Source: Endozoicomonas sp. 8E (GTDB taxonomy: Bacteria > Pseudomonadota > Gammaproteobacteria > Pseudomonadales > Endozoicomonadaceae). From it: 64,000 nt of DNA. Shown here piece by piece: positions 16,417 to 25,135 of the stretch. Position numbers and translations under genes: made by a program. Location of the stretch: the NCBI RefSeq assembly GCF_032883915.1, contig NZ_CP120717.1, positions 5,844,501 through 5,908,500 of the forward strand. Direction: 5' to 3'. The first letter of the stretch is position 1, and every line of letters starts with the position of its first letter. Below the pieces are notes generated by a model. That model did no database searches. It saw nothing but the letters and a program-made list of their open reading frames with translations, and was not told the origin of the DNA.

Positions 16417-19122
16417 TTGTTGGCGCTTTTGTTGTCTGTTATTTGTCAAGCCGATGCGTTGACAAGACGTTTTATTGTCGAACTCGGACAGGATGCAGGC
16501 TTGCCAAATCAGAACTTTTCTATAAATTCTGACCGGCAGACATTGTCTGGCAACCCGACAGACATTGATCTTGAAAACGGCTACGCAGCCTCAGATTCGC
16601 CGCCTGATGACAAACGACACAGATCTTATAGTTACAGAGTAAAAACGCCACTTACTGAGTCGATTTCGTGGCAATTGCCTGACATCAGGAATCTTCTGGT
16701 TGCTTACGAACTGATCCTGACCGTCAACCCCAAACCTCTTAGACCCAACCCTTATTCCGGACTACCTGTCGAAGTGGGTATCGCTCTCGGCTGGCTTTTC
16801 AAAAGCTATTGGAACCCCGACTCAATGCTTTTTAATCCTACTAGACAACATTTTTTATCTATATTGAAACAGGGGAAAAACCTGTTCCAGATCGTCACTG
16901 TGATGTATGGCTCTGGATATGACCCAGCAAAATACCCGTCATCAGAATCATCCGGACAACAAACCCCGAGAACCCATACCCACACTAAAGGCACTTTCAC
17001 TAGCCTCTTGAATCATGGGTATAGCGACGGTGACGAAGGCCCTGAACAAGAACAACATACATTGGGTTTAAATTGTTTCGTCTACCCATGCCGTGGCGTT
17101 TGTAGATTCAGATCATCATTTGATAGCAGAGAGCCCGCTGAAAAGGCTTTGAATTCCGAAGAAAGATCGACAGGCGACAAAGGAGAAACACCCGGACAAA
17201 GTTCATGCTCTCATTTAGCCAATGGATACTGTTTTAGTTGTCTGGATCACTCTTATTCTCTAAACATTGCTTGTTCGCAACAAAACACACGTCCAGAAAC
17301 AAGGGATTATTTTCCTGGCATACAAACCCAATACACTTCCAGCCAGCTATCAGAGCCACAGAACCATGACATTGATAACAACGCTTCAAACGATGTCGCC
17401 ATTGACAAGGTCGTCTTAGATCAGGCCGACTTTAATTTTATAAGTACACTAGCCGCCTTTAAAACTGTCGCTAACGAGCCACTCGGTGATGAAGTAACAA
17501 TGCCTGTTAATTTGTCTTCAATCACTGATAATTTTGCGGTCATGGATGAGTCAGTCAGTCCTGAAAGTCTACCCGAAGAAATCGGGATTTCCTTTACACC
17601 AACCCAGACGGGTACAGTACAAACTTCTTCAGTATCTGACAATGTCCTGCTCGAAACGGCACATTTTCAACAAGAAGCTCAGTCGATTCACAAAAGCAAA
17701 TACCACAACTGGCAAGTCTGTGACTACAAAACAGCTGGAAAGGATGGCCAGTCGCGACTCTGCGGAACAGTCTGCAAGAATGCCAAGGCCCTGACGTGTC
17801 ACAAGAGCAGATATCACAGCGGGAAAAAAATCTGTGACATAATCGTGGTCGGGGAGGATGGCCAGCAAAGGCCATGCTGGAAAGCCTGCAAGAATGCTAA
17901 AGCTCTGTCGGATCACAGGAAAAGAGACCACACCGGACCACAAATCTGTCAGGTGACTGTCGTCGGGGAGGATGGCCAGCAGCGGCCGTGCGGGAAGTCC
18001 TGCAAGAATGTTCCGGCCCTGTTGACTCACAAAAGCGCATACCACAACGGCCAGCAACGAATCTGTAACATGATCGTGGTCGGGAAGGATGGCCAGCGAA
18101 GGCCATGCTTGAAAGCCTGCATGCATGCTAAAGCTCTGTCGGATCACAGGAACAGATACCACACCGGACCACAAATCTGTGAGGTGACTGTCGTCGGGGA
18201 GGATGGCCAGCAGCGGCCATGCGGGAAGGCCTGCAAGAATATTCTTGCCCTGTACACTCACAAAAGCGGATACCACACCGGCGAGCCAATCTGTGATGTA
18301 TCCGTGTTCGGGGAAGATGGCCAGCGTCGGCCATGCGGGAAGGTCTGCAATAGTGCCGCGGCCCTGGCACGCCACAAAAACAAATGCCACACCGGGACAA
18401 GAACCTGTAACATGCCCGTGATTGGGGAAGATGGCCAGAAAAGGCCATGCGGAAAGGTCTGTAAGAATAAACTTGTATTTGCGTATCACAAAACCGCATA
18501 CCACTGCGTGCAGCCAACCTGTGACGTAATCGTAATCGGGGAAGATAGCCAGCAACGACCATGCGGGATGGTCTGTAAGAATGTTCGATGTCTGTCATCT
18601 CACAAAAGCAGATATCACGGCGGGCAACAAACCTGTGATGTGGTAATCGTCTCAGAGGATGGTCAGACGCAGTCCTGTGGGACAGTCTGCCCTCATCCTT
18701 TAGCCCTTTGGAATCACAAAAAAAGAAATCACTGCGAACAAAAAAACTGTAACCTGACCGTGATCGGGAAAGATGGCCGGCAGCAGCCATGCGGGAAGGT
18801 CTTTAAGAATGCTCAATATCTGTCATCTCACAAAGGCAGATACCACGGAGGGGAGAAAACCTGTGACGTGCCAGTCGTCTCAGAGGATGGCCAGACGCAG
18901 CCTTGCAGGACGGTCTGCATCAATGCTCAAGCCCTGAAGAATCACAAAAGAAGAGATCACGGGGAGAAACAAACCTGTTACCTGACATTAGTCGGAGAAG
19001 ATGGCCAGAAAAGGCCATGCGGGGTGGTCTGCAAGAATGCTTCATCCATGTCTGATCACATGAGAAGACATCGAAAACGCCAACATGTTGATGTGAACCA
19101 GAACGATGAACACCGTCCTTGA
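16417..19122 (+). CDS. Array member 9: exported protein with twelve C2H2 fingers (901 residues)
   Basis: This is the largest product of the array. The signal sequence ends VICQA; TTG 16417 keeps most of it, and the family ATT/ATC pair is at 16387-16392. The linker between the N-terminal domain and the fingers is unusually long (about residues 285-430) and contains the cluster CSHLANGYCFSCLDHS. Twelve intact fingers begin near residue 435. Fingers 2 and 4 are near copies of each other (PCWKAC, PCLKAC), as are 3 and 5, which indicates duplication of a two-finger unit of 228 bp. Fingers 9 and 11 share the loop VSEDGQTQ. The final finger has Met-Ser before the His-bearing helix turn and ends HRKRQHVD. 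Confidence 0.9.
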   Translation: MLALLLSVICQADALTRRFIVELGQDAGLPNQNFSINSDRQTLSGNPTDIDLENGYAASDSPPDDKRHRSYSYRVKTPLTESISWQLPDIRNLLVAYELILTVNPKPLRPNPYSGLPVEVGIALGWLFKSYWNPDSMLFNPTRQHFLSILKQGKNLFQIVTVMYGSGYDPAKYPSSESSGQQTPRTHTHTKGTFTSLLNHGYSDGDEGPEQEQHTLGLNCFVYPCRGVCRFRSSFDSREPAEKALNSEERSTGDKGETPGQSSCSHLANGYCFSCLDHSYSLNIACSQQNTRPETRDYFPGIQTQYTSSQLSEPQNHDIDNNASNDVAIDKVVLDQADFNFISTLAAFKTVANEPLGDEVTMPVNLSSITDNFAVMDESVSPESLPEEIGISFTPTQTGTVQTSSVSDNVLLETAHFQQEAQSIHKSKYHNWQVCDYKTAGKDGQSRLCGTVCKNAKALTCHKSRYHSGKKICDIIVVGEDGQQRPCWKACKNAKALSDHRKRDHTGPQICQVTVVGEDGQQRPCGKSCKNVPALLTHKSAYHNGQQRICNMIVVGKDGQRRPCLKACMHAKALSDHRNRYHTGPQICEVTVVGEDGQQRPCGKACKNILALYTHKSGYHTGEPICDVSVFGEDGQRRPCGKVCNSAAALARHKNKCHTGTRTCNMPVIGEDGQKRPCGKVCKNKLVFAYHKTAYHCVQPTCDVIVIGEDSQQRPCGMVCKNVRCLSSHKSRYHGGQQTCDVVIVSEDGQTQSCGTVCPHPLALWNHKKRNHCEQKNCNLTVIGKDGRQQPCGKVFKNAQYLSSHKGRYHGGEKTCDVPVVSEDGQTQPCRTVCINAQALKNHKRRDHGEKQTCYLTLVGEDGQKRPCGVVCKNASSMSDHMRRHRKRQHVDVNQNDEHRP

Positions 19123-19150
19123 ACTGACATCGACCCTTTCATGAGGTGAT

Positions 19151-19182
19151 CTATCCTTCCTCCTTTAAACAGATAAGGATAG
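19151..19182 (+). promoter_or_regulatory. Inverted repeat covering the ribosome site, member 10
   Basis: CTATCCTT (19151-19158) and AAGGATAG (19175-19182) are perfectly complementary. The loop is 16 nt, shorter than in other copies, while both arms are unchanged. Confidence 0.55.
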
Positions 19183-19186
19183 AATT

Positions 19187-21193
19187 ATTAAACATTCACT
19201 CTTTGCTGTAACGCTTTTACTGCTGCTGTCATTATCTGTCTTCAGTCAGACCGAGCCTGGAACAGGACGTTTTATTGTCAGAATTGAAGTAACAGCAAGT
19301 TATCAAAAACAAAACTTTTCTATAAAGCCTTACCGTCGTGCATTGTCGAGCTCACCGTCAGACATTGCCAACACAATCAGCTTCACAGGACCAGATTCGC
19401 TGCTTGATGACAAAGGAGACAGACTGGGTTCTTACGGAGTAAAAACGCCCGTTATCGAATCATTTTCCTGGCAACTGCTTTACCTCACGAATCTACTGGT
19501 TTCTTTCGAGCTGATCCAGACCACCAAAGACGTCCTTCAAATCCCTGATTCTTATCTATGCCTACCTGTAGAAATAGTTATCGCTGTCAGTTGGCTTTTA
19601 AAAGGCTGTTGGCCCCCTGATTCACGATTGTTTAACCCGATTAAACCACTGATCGAACAACAAGAAGCGAGTCAAAACCAACCGTTTATGATCACCATTG
19701 TGATGATTGGCCCCAGACAGCAACAACAGAGCCAGCCATCAGATTCAACCTGCCAAGAGTCTGCAGGAACAACCATTCATTATAAAGGCTCCTTCACTCC
19801 TCCCATAAATTCTGGCTCTGGTGATGGTGAAGAAGATCCTCAACAACACTCACATACTTTCGGTTTCAATTGTTTCGCCTATCCCTGTCATGGTATTTGT
19901 CTATTCCGACCATCATCCGATAGTGGCGAACCAGATGAATGGCTAGTGAATTCCATAGAAAGATCATGCCCCCATTTGGCTGGTGGATATTGCTTTAGTT
20001 GCATAGATCATTTTCATTCTCAAAACACCACAGATTCCCGGGAAAGCTCGCCTTTCGGAACACCGGATGATCTTTTTGACATTCAGCGTCAATATGACTT
20101 TGATCTGCTATTTAAGCTGCCGTCACACGACACTGGCAGCCACTTTGCCAATATCTGCAACCCTGAACAATCAGCAAGTGCAGGGGACGCTCATACGACT
20201 CCTGACGACGGGCAAAAAACCTGCAACGCATTCGTAGTGGGGAAAGATGGCCAGCTGCGGCCATGCAGGAAGGTCTGCAAGAATGCTAAAACTCTGTCAT
20301 CTCACAAAGCCAACGTGCACAATGGGCAAAGAACCTGCGAGCTAACAGTGGTCGGAAAAGATGGCCAGCAGCAGCCATGCGGGAAGGTCCTCAAAAATGC
20401 TCAATCTCTTTCATCCCACAAAAACAGATACCACTCCGGACATAAAACCTGTGACGTATACGTGATCGGTGAGGATGGCCAGAAACGGCCATGCGGGACG
20501 AACTGCAAGAACGCTCAGGCCCTGACGGTTCACAAAAAAAAACACCACACAGGACAACAAGCCTGTAGCGTGATCGAGGAGGGGATGGATAAACAGCTGC
20601 AAAAATACGGGTCGATCTGCCTGAATGCCCAGACCCTGCAGATTCACAAAAGCAATTACCACACCGGGCAAAAAACTTGTGACGTATCCATGGTTGGGGA
20701 GGACGGTCAGAAGCGACCATGCGGTAAGATCTTCAAGAATCATCGAGACCTGTGGGATCACAAAAAAAAAGATCACTCCGGGCAACAAACCTGTGACTTG
20801 ACAGTGCACGGGGAGAATAGACAGCCGCGGCCATGCGGAAAAGTCTGTAAGAATGCCAAAGCCCTGACGGACCACAAAAGCAGAGGCCATAGCGGACAAC
20901 AAACCTGTGCCATAAATGTGATCGGGGAAGATGGTCAACCTCGTCCATGTGGGACGGCCTGCAAGAATGCGCGTGTCCTCAGATATCACAAATTAAGCGC
21001 CCACACCAGCCAACAAACCTGTGAAGTGAACCTAGTCGGGGAGAATGGTGAGCCACGGCCATGCGGAAAAGTCTGCAAGAATGCCAAAGCTCTGACGGAT
21101 CACAAAAGAAGACATCGGAAACGCAAACGTGCTGATGTGGATCAGGAGGATAAACTCCATCCCCGAACTGATACCCATCCTTTCATAAAATGA
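19187..21193 (+). CDS. Array member 10: exported protein with eight finger units, no canonical start before the signal
   Basis: The signal sequence (KHSLFAVTLLLLLSLSVFSQT) is encoded from an ATT at 19187. No ATG, GTG or TTG occurs in this frame until 19343, 52 codons later and inside the mature domain. Starting there would remove the whole export signal. The product would be about 668 residues. The cluster CPHLAGGYCFSCIDHF is present. Eight finger units start near residue 346. The fourth is degenerate (KYGSIC, second Cys replaced by Tyr) and lacks the usual GEDGQ loop (GMDKQ). The tail is RKRKRADV. An A9 tract at 20761-20769 is a potential slippage site. Confidence 0.87.
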   Translation: MKHSLFAVTLLLLLSLSVFSQTEPGTGRFIVRIEVTASYQKQNFSIKPYRRALSSSPSDIANTISFTGPDSLLDDKGDRLGSYGVKTPVIESFSWQLLYLTNLLVSFELIQTTKDVLQIPDSYLCLPVEIVIAVSWLLKGCWPPDSRLFNPIKPLIEQQEASQNQPFMITIVMIGPRQQQQSQPSDSTCQESAGTTIHYKGSFTPPINSGSGDGEEDPQQHSHTFGFNCFAYPCHGICLFRPSSDSGEPDEWLVNSIERSCPHLAGGYCFSCIDHFHSQNTTDSRESSPFGTPDDLFDIQRQYDFDLLFKLPSHDTGSHFANICNPEQSASAGDAHTTPDDGQKTCNAFVVGKDGQLRPCRKVCKNAKTLSSHKANVHNGQRTCELTVVGKDGQQQPCGKVLKNAQSLSSHKNRYHSGHKTCDVYVIGEDGQKRPCGTNCKNAQALTVHKKKHHTGQQACSVIEEGMDKQLQKYGSICLNAQTLQIHKSNYHTGQKTCDVSMVGEDGQKRPCGKIFKNHRDLWDHKKKDHSGQQTCDLTVHGENRQPRPCGKVCKNAKALTDHKSRGHSGQQTCAINVIGEDGQPRPCGTACKNARVLRYHKLSAHTSQQTCEVNLVGENGEPRPCGKVCKNAKALTDHKRRHRKRKRADVDQEDKLHPRTDTHPFIK

Positions 21194-21231
21194 TCTATCC
21201 TCCCCGTCAGTAGAGAACAATGCAAGGATAG

Positions 21232-21382
21232 AGTTTCACTCTTTTCAGCACCGCTTTCGCTGCTACTCTTGTCTGTCAGCTGCCGGGCAGTCACTCATAA
21301 ATTGCCCATAAAGCGGTTATGATGACCCAGCTTCGCCGCCTGATGAAAAACGACACAAATTGGGCATCAACGGGCTTTCTGT
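21232..21382 (+). pseudogene. Short remnant of a family N-terminus
   Basis: After a leader with CTATCC and GCAAGGATAG come degraded signal-sequence codons (CTGCTACTCTTGTCTGTCAG) and a piece matching the PPDEKRHK segment. The sequence then joins the TTTCTGTAAACC part of the next leader. About 90% of a gene is missing; it is a deletion scar between members 10 and 11. Confidence 0.6.
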
Positions 21383-21436
21383 AAACCAGAATACAGGGAT
21401 AGAATTATTAAACACTCCCTCTTTGCAATACTTCTA

Positions 21437-22990
21437 TTGCTTTTGCTGTCGTTATCCTTCGTCTGCCAGGCCAGACCCTTGACAAGATATTTTATTGTCG
21501 AGCTTGGCCAGGATGCAGATTTTCCAGACCAGACCTTCTCTATAAAGCGTACGCAGAACTCACTGCCCGGCAACCCGTCAGTGATTACCGAAACAAACGG
21601 CCATGAAGAATCAGATTCGTTGCCTGATCACAAGAGACACAGTTCGAGAGGTTTCCGGATAAAAACCACCCTTATTGAGTCAGTTTCATGGCAGTTGCTT
21701 TACGTCACAAACCTGCTGTCTGCTTACGCACTGATCCTGAACATCGAAGACGCTCCACTGTGCCCAACCCCTTATTCGTGTTTACCTTTAGAAGTGATTG
21801 TCGCTGTCAGTTGGCTCTTAAAAAGCTATTGGTATCACGATTCAACGCTGTTTAGGCCAATTGAACAACTGGCGACGTTTGCAACCATCACAGCGATGTT
21901 CGGCTCAGGATCTAGCCTGCCACAATGCCAGCCATCAGGATCATCCGGTCAGCAAGCCTCAAATTTAGCTCCTCAGTTTACAGACTATTCCACCAGCTTC
22001 CATTATTCTGGCTCTGGCCGACGATAAGGGAGATCCTCAACAACACATGCATACTATGGGTTTAAATTGTTACGTGTATCCCTGTCAAGGTGTTTGTACA
22101 TAGCGGGTATCTTCCGGTAGCAGAGATTCAGTTGAATGGCTGCTGAATTTCGAAACAAGTGCAACAGGCTACACAGGAGCAATATCCGGACAAAGCTCAT
22201 GCCCTCATTTGAACAGTGGACACGACTATAGTTGCGTAAGTCATTTTAAGCCTCTAAACGCTAGAGATACCCAACAAAGGTCGCTTATCGAGCTATGGAA
22301 CAATCTTACTTGCATTCAACCCCTATTCGACTCTGAACAACTCTCGGAGGCAACTACATATGACGTTGATGACAGCCCGTCCAAGCCAGCCGATGCCAAT
22401 TGTCTTCTCGAAGAAATCGGCATTTCCATTACGCTTAACCATTCAGAAACACAACCAAAAACCACCGAATCGTGCCAATTGGGTCAGCCCCAACCTTACC
22501 TTTCTGAGACAGACGCATTACAGGTCCCGTTAGCAAGCAACGACACTACCTATAACCTCACCGTTGTCGAGGAGAATGGCCAGTCGCGACCATGCGGGGC
22601 GGTCTGCAAGAATCCCAAGGCTCCGGCTTGTTACAAAAGCAGATACCACAACAGGCGACAAACCTGTAGCATGATCGTGGACGGGCAGGATGGCCACCAA
22701 CGGCCGTGAGGAAAATTCTTCAAGAATGCGCAATCTCTCTACTCTCAAAAAAAGCAGAATCCACAAAGGGCAAAAAAAAATTCGTGACATACCCATGGGA
22801 AGATGATGATCAGCAGCCGAGCAGAATTTGCAATAAGTAACTGGTTAGGTATTTAATAACAATATTCTGTGAGATCATGTTCTGTGGATCAGAAAAAAAC
22901 ACATCAGAAGCACAAGTCTGTTGATGCAAGTCAGGACGATGACTTCGATTCTCAAGAAGGCAAAGTAAACACAGTAAAGTGAATAAGTAA
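21437..22990 (+). pseudogene. Array member 11: pseudogene with frameshift and stops
   Basis: The signal sequence (LLLSLSFVCQA) and the N-terminal domain read well to about 22020. A small insertion or deletion in the GGC TCT GGC stretch then shifts the frame into TAA at 22025. A TAG interrupts the Cys cluster near 22113. Reading resumes from 22209 to 22709 with HLNSGHDYSCVSHF and two finger units, the first lacking its first Cys. TGA at 22707 replaces the CGG/TGC of the second. A further finger-like piece and a degraded tail (CACAAGTCTGTTGATG) reach about 22980. At least four independent lesions make expression of a full product implausible. Confidence 0.8.
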
Positions 22991-23103
22991 CGATCTGATA
23001 CTCATCCTTTCAAACACATTTATTTTCTTGATCTATCCTTCATCTCTGTAAACCATAATACATTGACAGAATTATTAAACACTCACTCTTTACAACACTG
23101 CTG

Positions 23104-24945
23104 TTGTTACTTTCGCTGTCTGTCGTCTGTCAGGCCAAACCTTTGACAAGACGTTTTATTGTCGAACTTGGACAAGATGCAGGCTTTCCAAACCAGAGCT
23201 TTTCTATAAAGCTTAAGCTGAACACGTTGCCGGGCAACCCGTCAGTCATTGCTGAAAAAAACAGCTATGGAAGACAAGATTCGCCGCCTGATAATAATCG
23301 ACAAGAATCATTCGGTTACGAAATAAAAACGAGCATCATTCAGTCAAGTTCCTGGCAGTTACTTTACGCTACTTACCTTCTGGTTGCGTTCGAACCGATC
23401 CTTACCACCAAAGACGCCCCTCTATGCGCCACCCCTTATTCATGGCTACTTGTAGAAGTGGTCTTCGCTTTCAACTGGCTTCTAAAGAACTATTGGAATC
23501 GCGACTTATTGCAGTTTAATCGGGTTGAACAACCAGCGACGTATACAACCATCACTGCGATGTTTAGCCCGACACACAATCCATCACAAACTCAACAATC
23601 AGAATCATCATGCCAGGAACCCTCAAAGGCAACTACCCACTCCACAGACTATTTCAATAGACTCCTGTATTCTGGCTCTGGCAACGGTAACGGAGACCCT
23701 AAACGACATCTGCATACTATGGCTTTCAGTTGCTATGTCTATCCTTGTCATGGTGTTTGTAAATACAGTCCATCATACGGAACGACACCCGAACAAAGCT
23801 CATGCCCTCATCTGACCAGTGAATACTGCTATAGTTGCGTAAGTCATATTAAACCTGTTAACGCTACAGATATCGAACAAGAATCGCTTTTCGAACGATG
23901 GAATGATCATTCTTACATTCAACCCCTATTCGATTTTGACCAACTATCCGAGCCAGATCTGCATGACATTGATGTCAACCCAACAGAAACACTCGACCAC
24001 GAATTACCAATGCCCGGGAGTTTGCTGTCTGGCATCGTTAATTTCGCAAACACTAATCGGCCAATCTATGTAAATAGTTTTCTCGAAGATGTCAGTATTC
24101 CTATTAGGCTTAATCATTCAGAAACACAACAAAAAACTACCGAATCATCCCAATTGAATCAGAACCAACCTCATCTTTCTGAGACAAACGCACTACAGTT
24201 GCCGCCAGCAATTAAAGACCACACTGGGCAGGTGGCTTGTAGCGTGACCGTGGATGAGGAGGGTAGCCGACCGCGACCATGCGGTGTAGTCTGCAAAAAT
24301 GCCATTGCCCTGAGAAATCACAAAAGCAGATGCCACACTGGGCAAAAAACCTGTCACGTAACAGTGGTTGGCCAAGATGGCCTGAAGCGGCCTTGCGGGA
24401 CGGTCTACAAGAATGCTCAATCCCTGTCGTCCCATAAAAGGAGAGCCCACAACCAGCAGAAAAAAACCTGTGAACTGGGCGTGATCGGGAAGGATGGTCT
24501 GCCACGGCCATGCGGGAAAGTCTGCAAAAATGCGCCATCTCTGGCGGTTCACAAAAGCAGATACCATACCGGGCAACAAATCTGTGATGCCGCCCTGGTC
24601 GGGGAGGATGGCCAACAGTGGACATGCGGGATGATCTGCAAGAATGCTCAAACCTTGTCGGATCACAGAAAAAGAGACCATAGTGTGCAAAAAACCTGTG
24701 GCACAATAGTGGTCGAGGACAATGGCCTGCGGCATATATGCGGCAAAACCTACAAAAATCCTTATGCCCTGTCGGCTCACAAAAGAAAAGATCACTGCGA
24801 GCAAAAAACCTGTTATGTGACAGTAATCGGACAGGATGGCCTGTCGCGGAGATGCGGGTTGGTCTGCAGCAATGCACGGACCCTGTCACATCACAAAAGA
24901 ACACATCGAAAACACAACACTTTTAATATCAGTGACGACAAGTAA
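23104..24945 (+). CDS. Array member 12: exported protein with six C2H2 fingers
   Basis: From TTG 23104 the product is 613 residues (signal MLLSLSVVCQA); the conserved ATT pair is at 23071-23076. Unlike its neighbours this gene lacks the AAGGATAG arm (CATTGACAG instead), so neither the hairpin nor a good ribosome site is present. The Cys cluster is CYVYPCHGVC and the second cluster is CPHLTSEYCYSCVSHI. Six fingers start near residue 379. The linker after the second is NQQKKT, one residue longer than usual. The fifth has the unusual loop VEDNGLRHI. The tail is weakly basic (RKHNTFNI). Confidence 0.86.
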   Translation: MLLSLSVVCQAKPLTRRFIVELGQDAGFPNQSFSIKLKLNTLPGNPSVIAEKNSYGRQDSPPDNNRQESFGYEIKTSIIQSSSWQLLYATYLLVAFEPILTTKDAPLCATPYSWLLVEVVFAFNWLLKNYWNRDLLQFNRVEQPATYTTITAMFSPTHNPSQTQQSESSCQEPSKATTHSTDYFNRLLYSGSGNGNGDPKRHLHTMAFSCYVYPCHGVCKYSPSYGTTPEQSSCPHLTSEYCYSCVSHIKPVNATDIEQESLFERWNDHSYIQPLFDFDQLSEPDLHDIDVNPTETLDHELPMPGSLLSGIVNFANTNRPIYVNSFLEDVSIPIRLNHSETQQKTTESSQLNQNQPHLSETNALQLPPAIKDHTGQVACSVTVDEEGSRPRPCGVVCKNAIALRNHKSRCHTGQKTCHVTVVGQDGLKRPCGTVYKNAQSLSSHKRRAHNQQKKTCELGVIGKDGLPRPCGKVCKNAPSLAVHKSRYHTGQQICDAALVGEDGQQWTCGMICKNAQTLSDHRKRDHSVQKTCGTIVVEDNGLRHICGKTYKNPYALSAHKRKDHCEQKTCYVTVIGQDGLSRRCGLVCSNARTLSHHKRTHRKHNTFNISDDK

Positions 24946-25064
24946 CTCAGCCCCTGATCTGACACTCACCCTTTCATAAGGTTGTGCCCGTTACAGCCTT
25001 AGTTTTTTAATAGAGTTTTTTTAACATAAGGTCTTTGACAGAAAAACACTCTTATTTTCTTGAT

Positions 25065-25101
25065 CTATCCTTCCTCTCTGTAACCCGTAAAACAAGGATA
25101 G
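25065..25101 (+). promoter_or_regulatory. Inverted repeat covering the ribosome site, member 13
   Basis: CTATCCTT (25065-25072) and AAGGATAG (25094-25101) pair perfectly with a 21-nt loop. Confidence 0.55.
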
Positions 25102-25135
25102 AATTATTAAACACGCATCCCTTGCAACCCTGCAT

